The notes under the pieces: model-generated
Told to the model about the DNA's origin: nothing
The model's input: only the letters and a program-made list of their open reading frames with translations
Databases searched by the model: none
Source: Fodinibacter sp038258215
GTDB taxonomy: Bacteria; Actinomycetota; Actinomycetes; Actinomycetales; Dermatophilaceae
Length of the DNA: 64,000 nt
Reading direction: 5' to 3'
Assembly: GCA_038258215.1 (NCBI GenBank)
Contig: JBBSQC010000004.1
Location: forward strand, 62,001 to 126,000
In this document: positions 42,457 through 49,765 of the stretch, one piece after another
How positions within the stretch are numbered: the first letter of the stretch is position 1
Layout of the letters: each line of letters starts with the position of its first letter
Program-made: the position numbers and the translations under genes

Positions 42457-43812
42457 ATGCCCAACGCTACCCTTCCCCCGATCGTCGGCGCCCGACGCCA
42501 GACCTCGAGGCGCCTGGCCCGCATCGCGGGTGTCGCCGCAGCGCTGGTCGCCCTGACCGGAACGGGTCTCGGCGCCGCGCCCTCGCTCGCCGCCGGAGGT
42601 GTTGGTGGCGGTGGCGGTGGCGGTGGCGGTGGCGAGGACCCCACCGTCTCGGCGCCCGCGATCGTCGAGAACGCCTGCGCCGCGGCCCGACCAGGACAGG
42701 CACGCTGCCTCACCCAGGGCCGGGTGGACTCCACCGCGCGCGCCGCGACCCACGTGGCCAACGTCGCGATGCGTCAGGCCACCGCGTCAGGTGACGCGCG
42801 CTCGCTGGCGGCCGCCAAGGTGCCGCCGGGGCTGGGGGCGACGAAGCTCCGGTCCGCCTACGCGATCCCCACGACCGGAAGCACCGCCACGGTCGCCGTC
42901 GTCATCGCGGGGGACGTGCCCACCGCCGAGAAGGACCTCGCCGTCTACCGCTCGACCTTCGGTCTCCCCCCGTGCACCACCGCGAACGCGTGCTTCCGCA
43001 AGGTGAACCAGCAGGGGAAGGCTCGGCCCCTGCCGTATGCCGACCCCGCATGGGCCCTGGAGGGCTCGATGGACCTGCAGCTGGTCTCCGCGGCCTGCCC
43101 GACCTGTCACATCCTGCTTGTCGAGGGTGACGACCCCTCGCTCGAGGCCCTCGGCGCTGCCACGGACACCGCCCGCCGGCTGGGGGCCAGCGTCGCGTCG
43201 CACAGCTACGGCGCCGACGAGTCGGCCTACGTCAAGCCCTTCGCCCGTGCCTACCGCGCGAGCGGCATGGTCAACGTGGCCTCTTCCGGCGACTGGGGAT
43301 TCACGACCGCCAGCTTCCCGGCGGTCGCCCCCGCCGTCGTCGCCGTGGGCGGAACGACGCTCCGCACGAAGGCCGGCACCACACGCGGCTGGACGGAGAA
43401 GGTCTGGAGCGGCGCCGGGAGCGGCTGTTCGGCCTGGTTCGCGAAGCCGTCCTTCCAGAAGGACCGGCACTGCCAGATGCGCACCGTGTCGGACATCTCG
43501 GCGGTGGCGGACCCCCAGACCGGGGTGGCGGTCTACGACAGCTGGGAGAACCCCTTCGGACAGGAACCCGGCTGGATCATCCTCGGCGGCACGAGCGCGT
43601 CGGCTCCGCTCGTCGCGGGCATGATCGGCGCGGCCGGCGCCGGGAAGACCTACCGCACGGGGAAGGCCTACGGCCGCACCCAGTGGGTCAACGACGTGGT
43701 CGGAGGGAGCAACGGCTTCTGCGGCGGTGACTACCTGTGCAAGGGCGTCGTCGGCTACGACGCCCCGAGCGGGGTGGGGACACCGAACGGGTTGCGGGTC
43801 TTCACCGGCTGA
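42457..43812 (+). CDS. Secreted sedolisin-type (S53) serine peptidase
   Basis: A 451-residue exported protease. The signal peptide (to about ALVALTGTGLGAAPSLA) is followed by a run of about ten glycines. The Glu/Asp pair typical of sedolisins is in LEGSMDLQLVS, the oxyanion Asp in VASSGDWGF, and the nucleophile in GGTSASAPLVAGMIG. It ends with YDAPSGVGTPNG. The long propeptide of other sedolisins is missing or short. ATG 42457 has GAGGAG at 9 nt; GTG 42427, overlapping the upstream stop, is possible. Confidence 0.85.
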   Translation: MPNATLPPIVGARRQTSRRLARIAGVAAALVALTGTGLGAAPSLAAGGVGGGGGGGGGGEDPTVSAPAIVENACAAARPGQARCLTQGRVDSTARAATHVANVAMRQATASGDARSLAAAKVPPGLGATKLRSAYAIPTTGSTATVAVVIAGDVPTAEKDLAVYRSTFGLPPCTTANACFRKVNQQGKARPLPYADPAWALEGSMDLQLVSAACPTCHILLVEGDDPSLEALGAATDTARRLGASVASHSYGADESAYVKPFARAYRASGMVNVASSGDWGFTTASFPAVAPAVVAVGGTTLRTKAGTTRGWTEKVWSGAGSGCSAWFAKPSFQKDRHCQMRTVSDISAVADPQTGVAVYDSWENPFGQEPGWIILGGTSASAPLVAGMIGAAGAGKTYRTGKAYGRTQWVNDVVGGSNGFCGGDYLCKGVVGYDAPSGVGTPNGLRVFTG

Positions 43813-43857
43813 GCGCTCCGGGCCCGGCGCACCGGAAACCCGGTAGCCCGGAGAGCT
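43812..43857. terminator. Hairpin between convergent genes
   Basis: AGCGCTCCGGGC pairs with GCCCGGAGAGCT (one mismatch) over a 22-base loop that itself contains ACCGG/CCGGT. It separates the sedolisin and DoxX genes and overlaps the sedolisin stop codon. Confidence 0.55.
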
Positions 43858-43872
43858 CCCGGCCGGCCTCGG

Positions 43873-44328
43873 TCAGGCGCGAGCGAGGAGCTTCTGGCGG
43901 CGGGTGTCTCCAGCGTGCAGCGCCCAAGCCATGAGCACCGGCTGGGCGAGCAACCGCGCGGCGCGCTTCTGGTCGGTGTCGAGCCCGAAACCGTCCTTGC
44001 GCTCGAGCCACTGCGCGATGTTTCCCGGAAGAACGGCGAGGAAGAACACCGCGCCGACGGTGCCCATCCGCGCTCTGGCCGGCTGCGTCCAGGTGAGGAG
44101 CGTCGCCGCGCCGAGCGCGATCTCTGCGTAGCCGGACCACACCACGACGTCGTCGGGGTCGAACGGCATCCACTCCGGCACCTGCGCCTGGAACTCCTTG
44201 CGCATCGAGGTCAGGTGCGCGGTGCCGGCACCCACGAGCACAGCCCCGAGGGCCACCTTGCTCGCGGCACGTGCGAAGCGCCTCACCCGTCCGCGTCGCG
44301 CCACGGTCTGGTCGTCGTCGTGGTCCAT
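43873..44328 (-). CDS. DoxX-family membrane protein
   Basis: A 151-residue, four-helix protein of the DoxX superfamily: ALGAVLVGAGTAHLTSMRKEF, VVVWSGYAEIALGAATLL and AVFFLAVLPGNIAQWLER. The short acidic N-terminus is cytoplasmic. Functions in this family concern redox or quinone chemistry and vary widely. CAGGAT lies 6 nt before ATG 44328 (leaderless type). Confidence 0.85.
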   Translation of the reverse strand: MDHDDDQTVARRGRVRRFARAASKVALGAVLVGAGTAHLTSMRKEFQAQVPEWMPFDPDDVVVWSGYAEIALGAATLLTWTQPARARMGTVGAVFFLAVLPGNIAQWLERKDGFGLDTDQKRAARLLAQPVLMAWALHAGDTRRQKLLARA

Positions 44329-44340
44329 GACCCCATCCTG

Positions 44341-44364
44341 TCAGTCAGTCAGTCAGTCAGTCAG
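44341..44364. repeat. Tetranucleotide repeat (TCAG)6
   Basis: Six perfect TCAG units between the DoxX start and the stop of the pyridoxamine-oxidase-like gene. On the minus strand it reads CTGA, giving TGA stops in all frames, and the gene ends in the first unit. Confidence 0.95.
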
Positions 44365-44777
44365 TCGGTCTTGGCCTGGCCCCAGCCGTGCCAGTGGTCC
44401 ACCCGCATCCAGCAGCTGACCCTCGGCCGGTCCCGGCTCGGGTAGGGGCGGCCCCGGTAGTGCTGGGACAACCGGTCGATGTCGGCGAGGGCGGTCTCGG
44501 GGTCGTCGTCCCACCGCACGACCGGCCCCCGCACGCTGACGTGGGTGTACCACTCGCCGTCCTTGAGCGCGGTGAGCGCGATCTCCGGCCTCTCCCGCAT
44601 CCAGTCGAGGCGGGCGCGTCCGGCATCCATGTTGAGCAGCACGGTGCCGTCGTCCTCCAGGAGATACCAGGTCGCGACCGACATCGGCGCCCCGCTCGGC
44701 ATGAGCACGGCGACGACGGCGGGGTTGGGCTGGGCGAACAGCCCGGCGACCTCGGCGGGCAGGGGTGCCTTGGGCAT
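44361..44777 (-). CDS. Pyridoxamine 5'-phosphate oxidase-like flavin/F420-binding protein
   Basis: A 138-residue split-barrel protein. PNPAVVAVLMPSGAPMSVATWYLLEDDGTVLLNMDAGRARLDWM is typical of the actinobacterial F420- or FMN-binding PNPOx-like group, with RVSCWMRVDHWHGWG near the C-terminus. AAGGAG lies 7 nt before ATG 44777. The cofactor, F420 or FMN, cannot be decided from sequence alone. Confidence 0.82.
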   Translation of the reverse strand: MPKAPLPAEVAGLFAQPNPAVVAVLMPSGAPMSVATWYLLEDDGTVLLNMDAGRARLDWMRERPEIALTALKDGEWYTHVSVRGPVVRWDDDPETALADIDRLSQHYRGRPYPSRDRPRVSCWMRVDHWHGWGQAKTD

Positions 44778-44878
44778 GAGGTGTCTCCTTCGGGTGGGCA
44801 ACCGTGGTGATCCTCCATCCTCCATCCCCCACCGTCGCCCGCACCGACGTCTCACCTGGTGCGCCCCGCTCCCACCCC

Positions 44879-44925
44879 GCACCCCACCGGCACCCCACCG
44901 GCTCGACATCCGGCTCGACATCCGG
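44879..44925. repeat. Adjacent short tandem repeats upstream of bioF
   Basis: GCACCCCACCGG (period 11, two copies from 44879) is followed directly by CTCGACATCCGG (period 12, 44902 and 44914). CTCCATC units occur about 60 bases further upstream. The repeats lie in the 221-base divergent gap before bioF. Confidence 0.85.
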
Positions 44926-44998
44926 CTCGGACGAGTGAACAGGCGGAAACCCTCCATCCCGGGGGCGGTTCCGGGGCCGACGTGAAAGGATCGGTGAC

Positions 44999-46126
44999 GT
45001 GACGAGCTCCCTCGACTGGATCCGTGCGGCCGCGCAGACGCGCGATGCTGCGGGGCTCACGAGGCGCCTCGTGGTCACCAAGAGCGGCGACGGGCTCGAC
45101 CTCGCGGGCAACGACTACCTCGGGTTGCGCACCCACCCGGCCGTCATCGCCGGGGCCGTCGCCGCGACCGAGACCTTCGGCACCGGTGCCGGGGCGTCGC
45201 GGCTGGTCACCGGCACCCTCGACGTGCACGAGGAGCTCGAGAACGCCATCATCCGCCTCACCGGTGCGCCATCCGCCCTGGTGCTCTCCACCGGGTATGC
45301 CGCGAACCTCTCGGTGCTCACGACGCTCGCCGATGCCGGCACCCTCATCGTCAGCGACGAGCACGCGCACGCCAGCCTGATCGACGGCTGCCGCCTCTCG
45401 CGGGCCTCCGTGTCCGTCGCTCGCCACAACGACGTCGACCACGTCGCCGACCTTCTGTCCCGGCGCGACGTGCCCCGTGCCGTCGTGGTGGTCGAGTCGA
45501 TCTACTCCGTGCTGGGGGACGCCGCGCCGCTCGAGGACTTCATCGAGATGACCGAGGAGGCCGGCGCCCTGCTCGTGGTCGATGAGGCGCACGCCCTGGG
45601 GGTGACCGGCCCCGGCGGTGCTGGGCTCGTCGCTCAGGCCGGTGCGGTGGAGGCCGAGCACGTCATCGTCACCGGCACCCTCTCGAAGTCCCTCGCCTCC
45701 CAGGGCGGTGTGGTGCTCGCCTCGCCCGTCGTGCGCGACCACCTCGTCAACACCGCCCGGCCGTTCATCTACGACACCGGCCTCGCGCCCGCCTCGGCCG
45801 GCGCGGCCCTGGCCGCCCTCGAGGTGCTGCGCGATCACCCGGAGCTCATCGATCGCCTGCGGGCGAATGCCGCCCGGCTGGCCGGGGCGTGCCGCCTGCC
45901 GATGCCGGCGGCTGCGGTGATGTCGGTCGAGATGCCCGGCCCCCACGAGGCGCTGGCAGCGGTGGAGAAGGCGCGCGTGCACGGCATCCGGATCGGCTGT
46001 TTCCGACCGCCGTCGACTCCCGACGGCTCGTCGCGGTTGCGCCTCACCGCGCACGCCGACCACCCCGAGCACGACCTCGACCGCGCCTGCACCGTGCTTG
46101 GCGCGCTCACCGCCACCCGTGGCTGA
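44999..46126 (+). CDS. bioF: 8-amino-7-oxononanoate synthase
   Basis: A 375-residue PLP enzyme that condenses pimeloyl-ACP or -CoA with alanine. GNDYLGLRTHPAV and GTGAGASRLVTGTLDVHEELE form the substrate region, VVDEAHALGVTG holds the PLP aspartate, and TGTLSKSLASQGG the Schiff-base lysine. AAGGA precedes GTG 44999. The bioD start overlaps its end, so the two are made together. Confidence 0.94.
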   Translation: MTSSLDWIRAAAQTRDAAGLTRRLVVTKSGDGLDLAGNDYLGLRTHPAVIAGAVAATETFGTGAGASRLVTGTLDVHEELENAIIRLTGAPSALVLSTGYAANLSVLTTLADAGTLIVSDEHAHASLIDGCRLSRASVSVARHNDVDHVADLLSRRDVPRAVVVVESIYSVLGDAAPLEDFIEMTEEAGALLVVDEAHALGVTGPGGAGLVAQAGAVEAEHVIVTGTLSKSLASQGGVVLASPVVRDHLVNTARPFIYDTGLAPASAGAALAALEVLRDHPELIDRLRANAARLAGACRLPMPAAAVMSVEMPGPHEALAAVEKARVHGIRIGCFRPPSTPDGSSRLRLTAHADHPEHDLDRACTVLGALTATRG

Positions 46127-46826
46127 CCCCAGGTCACTCACCTCGGTCGTCCTCGTCACCGGCACCGGCACGAGTGTCGGCAAGACCGTCGCCACGGCCG
46201 CCCTGGCCGCGGTCGTGCGGGCGCGGGGCAGCAGCGTCGCCGTCGTCAAGCCCGCCCAGACGGGTCTCGAGCCGGGTGAGCCCGGCGACGTCGACGAGGT
46301 GCGGCGGCTCGTCGGCGACGATGTGGTGACGCACGAGCTGGTGCGGCTGCGCGACCCGCTCTCACCGGAGGCAGCCGCGCGCCACGCGGGCGTCACACTC
46401 CCGCCAGTCGCTCTGCACGCCAAGCGAATCGCTGAGATCGCGGCCGCTTCAGAAGTGGTGTTCGTGGAGGGTGCTGGAGGGCTGCTCGTGCGGCTCGACC
46501 AGCGCGGAGGCACACTCGCCGACCTCGGGGCTGGACTGCGCTACAAGGGAATCGGCTGTGGCGTGGTGCTGGTGGCCAGCGCCGGCCTGGGCACCCTGTC
46601 CATCGCCGCACTGACGGCGGAGGCGCTGGCCGCACGCTCGGTGCCACTGCTCGGTGTCGTCATCGGGTCGTGGCCGGCGGAGCCCGGTCTGGCGGAGGAG
46701 AGCAACCTCGTCGACCTGCCGCGTGTCACCGGGGCGCCGTTGTGGGGCCGGATCCCGATCGGAGCGGGTGCGATGGGGCGCGAGGCGTTCCTGGCCGGGG
46801 TGCCCCACTGGTTCGACCAGTCCTGA
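46119..46826 (+). CDS. bioD: Dethiobiotin synthetase
   Basis: A 235-residue ATP-dependent carboxylase that closes the ureido ring of dethiobiotin. VTGTGTSVGKTVATAALA is its P-loop, AVVKPAQTG the substrate lysine segment, and VEGAGGLLVRLD the second loop. GTG 46119 overlaps bioF by eight bases. No bioC or bioH is visible, so pimelate supply is encoded elsewhere. Confidence 0.94.
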   Translation: MADPRSLTSVVLVTGTGTSVGKTVATAALAAVVRARGSSVAVVKPAQTGLEPGEPGDVDEVRRLVGDDVVTHELVRLRDPLSPEAAARHAGVTLPPVALHAKRIAEIAAASEVVFVEGAGGLLVRLDQRGGTLADLGAGLRYKGIGCGVVLVASAGLGTLSIAALTAEALAARSVPLLGVVIGSWPAEPGLAEESNLVDLPRVTGAPLWGRIPIGAGAMGREAFLAGVPHWFDQS

Positions 46827-46830
46827 GCGG

Positions 46831-46878
46831 CCTCGAGTGCGGAAGTGGCTGCCCCGGCGACCACTTCCACACTCGAGG
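46831..46878. repeat. Hairpin repeat, family 2, copy B (after bioD)
   Basis: CCTCGAGTGCGGAAGTGG and CCACTTCCACACTCGAGG form an 18-bp stem with one mismatch around CTGCCCCGGCGA. It is nearly the same as 38733-38776, including the loop. It lies five bases after the bioD stop. Confidence 0.9.
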
Positions 46879-46895
46879 CCGGGATGATGGGGCCC

Positions 46896-47429
46896 ATGAG
46901 TGAGCACACCACGGATCACCACGACGGCCCCTACCGCGTCACCGTCGTCTGCTGGGGCAACATCTGCCGGTCGCCCATGGGCGAGTTCCTGCTGCGCGAG
47001 GCCTTCGAGGACGCCGGTCTCGGCGACCGGGTGGTCGTCGACTCCGCCGGCACCTCGGCCGAGGAGCAGGGCAACGGCATGCACCCGCGCAGCGCCGCCG
47101 TGCTGCGCCGCAACGGGCACCCCGACACGGGCTGGTCGCAGCACCGGGCCAGGCGTTTCGAGCAGTCCTGGTTCGACGACGTCGACCTCGTGCTGCCGGT
47201 CGACCACGTGCACGTCGACCGGCTCGAGCGGCTGGCGCGCGACGCGCAGGACCACGACAAGATCCGGCTGTTCCGGTCCTTCGACGAAGGTGCCGTCGCC
47301 TCGGGTGACCTGGGGATGGACGACCCCTGGTACGGCACGGACCCGGCATACGACCAGACCTACACCGAGGTGAGCGCCGCGGTGCCCGGCATCGTCGACC
47401 ACGTCCGCACCCAGCTCGACAGCGCCTGA
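46896..47429 (+). CDS. Low-molecular-weight protein tyrosine phosphatase
   Basis: A 177-residue phosphatase. The P-loop is VVCWGNICRSPM with nucleophile C19 and R25, slightly varied from CxGNxCRS. The general-acid aspartate is in GMDDPWYG. The N-terminal MSEHTTDHHDG is His-rich. It may dephosphorylate Tyr- or Arg-phosphorylated proteins or envelope-synthesis kinases. It is close to the actinobacterial PtpA group. Confidence 0.9.
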   Translation: MSEHTTDHHDGPYRVTVVCWGNICRSPMGEFLLREAFEDAGLGDRVVVDSAGTSAEEQGNGMHPRSAAVLRRNGHPDTGWSQHRARRFEQSWFDDVDLVLPVDHVHVDRLERLARDAQDHDKIRLFRSFDEGAVASGDLGMDDPWYGTDPAYDQTYTEVSAAVPGIVDHVRTQLDSA

Positions 47430-47432
47430 CCC

Positions 47433-47448
47433 CCGGCCGGCGGGCCGG
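47433..47448 (+). terminator. GC hairpin after the phosphatase gene
   Basis: CCGGCC-GGCG-GGCCGG, four bases after the stop, a perfect 6-bp stem. There is no T tract, so it is a weak terminator candidate. Confidence 0.35.
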
Positions 47449-47490
47449 CGCGCGGCATCCCGCCCACCGCCTCTCTGGGAGGATGGCGTC

Positions 47491-48918
47491 ATGACGAGCC
47501 TTGCCGATGCGACCAGCCTCGCCGACACCGAGCCACCCATCGCCCTGGGAGCGCTCGACGGGAGATACCGCGGCGTGGTCGCCCCGCTCGTGGACCACCT
47601 CTCCGAGCCTGCGCTCAACCGGGCCCGGGTGCACGTCGAGGTGGAGTGGCTCATCCACCTCACCGAGCGCGAGGTCCTGCCCGGCGTGCGGCGGCTCACG
47701 GCATCCGAGCAGGAGTCGTTGCGCGACGTGGTGCGCACCTTCGGCCCGGCCGAGATCGAGGAGATGGCTGCCACCGAGCGGGTCACCGCGCACGACGTCA
47801 AGGCCGTGGAGTACTTCCTCAAGGAGCGGCTCGCGCGCATCGCTCCCGAGCCGGGCGACCGCGGCATCGCCGAGCTGATCCACTTCTGCTGCACCAGTGA
47901 GGACATCAACAACCTGTCGTATGCCGTGCTGGTCAAGGGTGCCGTGCACCAGGTCTGGCTCCCGAGCGCGACCGCGCTCGTCGAGCAGGTCGCGACGATG
48001 GCCTCGGACCTGCGTGACGTGCCGCTGCTCGCGCACACCCACGGCCAGCCGGCGACGCCCACGACCATGGGCAAGGAGCTCGCGGTGCTGGCGTGGCGAC
48101 TGCAGCGGCAGCTGGCGCGGATCGAGGATGCGGAGTTCCTCGGCAAGCTCAACGGCGCCACCGGCACCTACGGCGCACACCTCGCGGCGGTGCCCGGAGC
48201 CGACTGGCAGGAGCTGAGCCGGGAGTTCGTCGAGCACCTCGGGCTGACCTGGAACCCGCTGACCACGCAGATCGAGAGTCACGACTGGCAGGCCGAGCTC
48301 TACGCCGACATCGCCCGCTTCAACCGGGTGCTGCACAACCTGTGCACGGATGTGTGGACCTACATCTCGATGGGCTACTTCGCGCAGGTGCGCGGACAGG
48401 GCACGGTCGGCTCCTCCACGATGCCGCACAAGGTCAACCCGATCCGTTTCGAGAACGCCGAGGCCAACCTCGAGGTGAGCAACGCGCTGCTCGACGTGCT
48501 CGCCTCGACCCTCGTGCAGAGCCGACTCCAGCGCGACCTCACCGACTCCTCGATGCAGCGCAACATCGGCTCCGCCTTCGGACACGGCCTGCTCGCCATC
48601 GACAACGCCTCTCGCGGCCTCGCCGGGCTGGATGCCGTGCCGGGCGCGATGGCCGCCGACCTCGACGTCAACTGGGAGGTGCTCGGGGAGCCGATCCAGT
48701 CGGCGATGCGGGCCCTCGGCGCCCAGGGCGTTCCGGGCATGCAGGAGCCCTACGAGCGGCTCAAGGAGCTGACCAGGGGCCGACGGATCGGCCAGGTCGA
48801 GCTCGTGGAGTTCGTGCGCGGTCTCGGGCTGCCCCCCGAGGTCGAGGAGCGCCTCGTCGCGCTGACGCCGGCGACCTACGTGGGTCTCGCTCCCGAGCTG
48901 GTCGACCACCTGCGCTGA
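47491..48918 (+). CDS. purB: Adenylosuccinate lyase
   Basis: A 475-residue fumarase-superfamily enzyme for two steps of purine synthesis (SAICAR to AICAR, adenylosuccinate to AMP). HFCCTSEDINN, AHTHGQPATPTTMGKE and the signature loop GSSTMPHKVNP with the catalytic serine are intact. GAGGAT is 6 nt from the start, and GGGAGG overlaps it, so either a leaderless or a ribosome-site start is possible at ATG 47491. Confidence 0.95.
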   Translation: MTSLADATSLADTEPPIALGALDGRYRGVVAPLVDHLSEPALNRARVHVEVEWLIHLTEREVLPGVRRLTASEQESLRDVVRTFGPAEIEEMAATERVTAHDVKAVEYFLKERLARIAPEPGDRGIAELIHFCCTSEDINNLSYAVLVKGAVHQVWLPSATALVEQVATMASDLRDVPLLAHTHGQPATPTTMGKELAVLAWRLQRQLARIEDAEFLGKLNGATGTYGAHLAAVPGADWQELSREFVEHLGLTWNPLTTQIESHDWQAELYADIARFNRVLHNLCTDVWTYISMGYFAQVRGQGTVGSSTMPHKVNPIRFENAEANLEVSNALLDVLASTLVQSRLQRDLTDSSMQRNIGSAFGHGLLAIDNASRGLAGLDAVPGAMAADLDVNWEVLGEPIQSAMRALGAQGVPGMQEPYERLKELTRGRRIGQVELVEFVRGLGLPPEVEERLVALTPATYVGLAPELVDHLR

Positions 48919-48972
48919 ACCCGGGGTGTATCGGTGTGAGCGCGGCGCACCGGGGTGTGGCACGGTGGACCG

Positions 48973-49380
48973 GTGGCACCCAAGAACCCACCACCGGCGA
49001 CCAGACAGGACCTCGAGGAGATGGCGCTCGCCCTCCCGGAGGTCACCGCGGGCACGAGCTGGGGAGACCGCCCCTCGTTCCTGGTGCGCGGCAAGGCCAT
49101 CCTCCTGTGGCGCGGTCCGCGCAAGGACGCCCTGGACCCCGAGACCGGTGAGCCCATGGACGACGTCATCGCGATCGTCGTGCCCTCGGCGGAGGACAAG
49201 GGGGCCCTCCTCCAGGCCGGGCCGCCGTGGTTCACCACACCGCACTTCGACGGCTCCAACCACGTGCTCGTGCGCGAGCGCGACCTGCACCTGCTCGACG
49301 TCGTGGAGCTCGCCGAGGTCGTCACGGACGCCTGGGCGACGCGGGCGCCCAAGCGGCTCGTCAAGGAGCACCTCGGCTGA
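48973..49380 (+). CDS. MmcQ/YjbR family protein
   Basis: A 135-residue protein with the MmcQ/YjbR double-wing fold: EEMALALPEVTAGTSWGDRPSFLVRGKAILLWRG and WFTTPHFDGSNHVLVRERDLHLLD. The role is unknown; some members bind DNA. GTG 48973 lies 6 nt after CACGGT. Confidence 0.85.
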   Translation: MAPKNPPPATRQDLEEMALALPEVTAGTSWGDRPSFLVRGKAILLWRGPRKDALDPETGEPMDDVIAIVVPSAEDKGALLQAGPPWFTTPHFDGSNHVLVRERDLHLLDVVELAEVVTDAWATRAPKRLVKEHLG

Positions 49381-49423
49381 GGCCCGTCCCCAGCCCGGCT
49401 CCCGTGTCCCTCCCGCGAGCGGA

Positions 49424-49440
49424 ATACCCCTAGGGGGTAC
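49424..49440 (+). promoter_or_regulatory. CsoR operator overlapping a leaderless promoter
   Basis: ATACCCCTAGGGGGTAC is a GC-centred palindrome with the TACCC...GGGTA ends of CsoR boxes. The -10 TACTCT (49438-49443) overlaps its right end, and ATG 49450 follows 6 nt later with no Shine-Dalgarno sequence. CsoR without copper would block this promoter directly. Confidence 0.85.
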
Positions 49441-49449
49441 TCTGTTGGC

Positions 49450-49764
49450 ATGGCCGTGACCACTGTGACCCCCGCGACGACACCCCCTGGATACTCCGAG
49501 ACCAAGGACGCGCACCTCAAGCGACTGCGGCGCATCGAGGGCCAGGTGCGCGGCATCGGGCGCATGGTCGAGTCCGACACCTACTGCATCGATGTCCTGA
49601 CCCAGGTGAGCGCCGCGACCCGCGCCCTCCAGGCGGTCAGTCTCGGGCTCTTGGAGGAGCACATCGCCCACTGCGTCGTGGACGCCGCCCGTGAGTCCGA
49701 TGAGGCCGCCGAGGCCAAGGTCGCCGAGGCGTCCGCCGCGATCGCCCGACTGGTGAGGAGCTGA
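49450..49764 (+). CDS. csoR: Copper-sensing repressor CsoR
   Basis: A 104-residue all-helical repressor. The Cu(I) ligands C46, H71 and C75 (TYCIDVLTQ, EEHIAHCVVDA) have the same spacing as C36-H61-C65 in the Mycobacterium tuberculosis protein. HLKRLRRIEGQVRGIGRMV is the family signature that binds DNA. It is followed after one base by copA, so it represses itself and the exporter until copper binds. Confidence 0.95.
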   Translation: MAVTTVTPATTPPGYSETKDAHLKRLRRIEGQVRGIGRMVESDTYCIDVLTQVSAATRALQAVSLGLLEEHIAHCVVDAARESDEAAEAKVAEASAAIARLVRS

Positions 49765-49765
49765 C

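Noticed and set aside
44341..44364. Phase-variable tetranucleotide repeat
   Set aside because: The gene stops in the first unit it meets, so a change in copy number would not shift its frame; it is also downstream of the DoxX start, not within its coding sequence.
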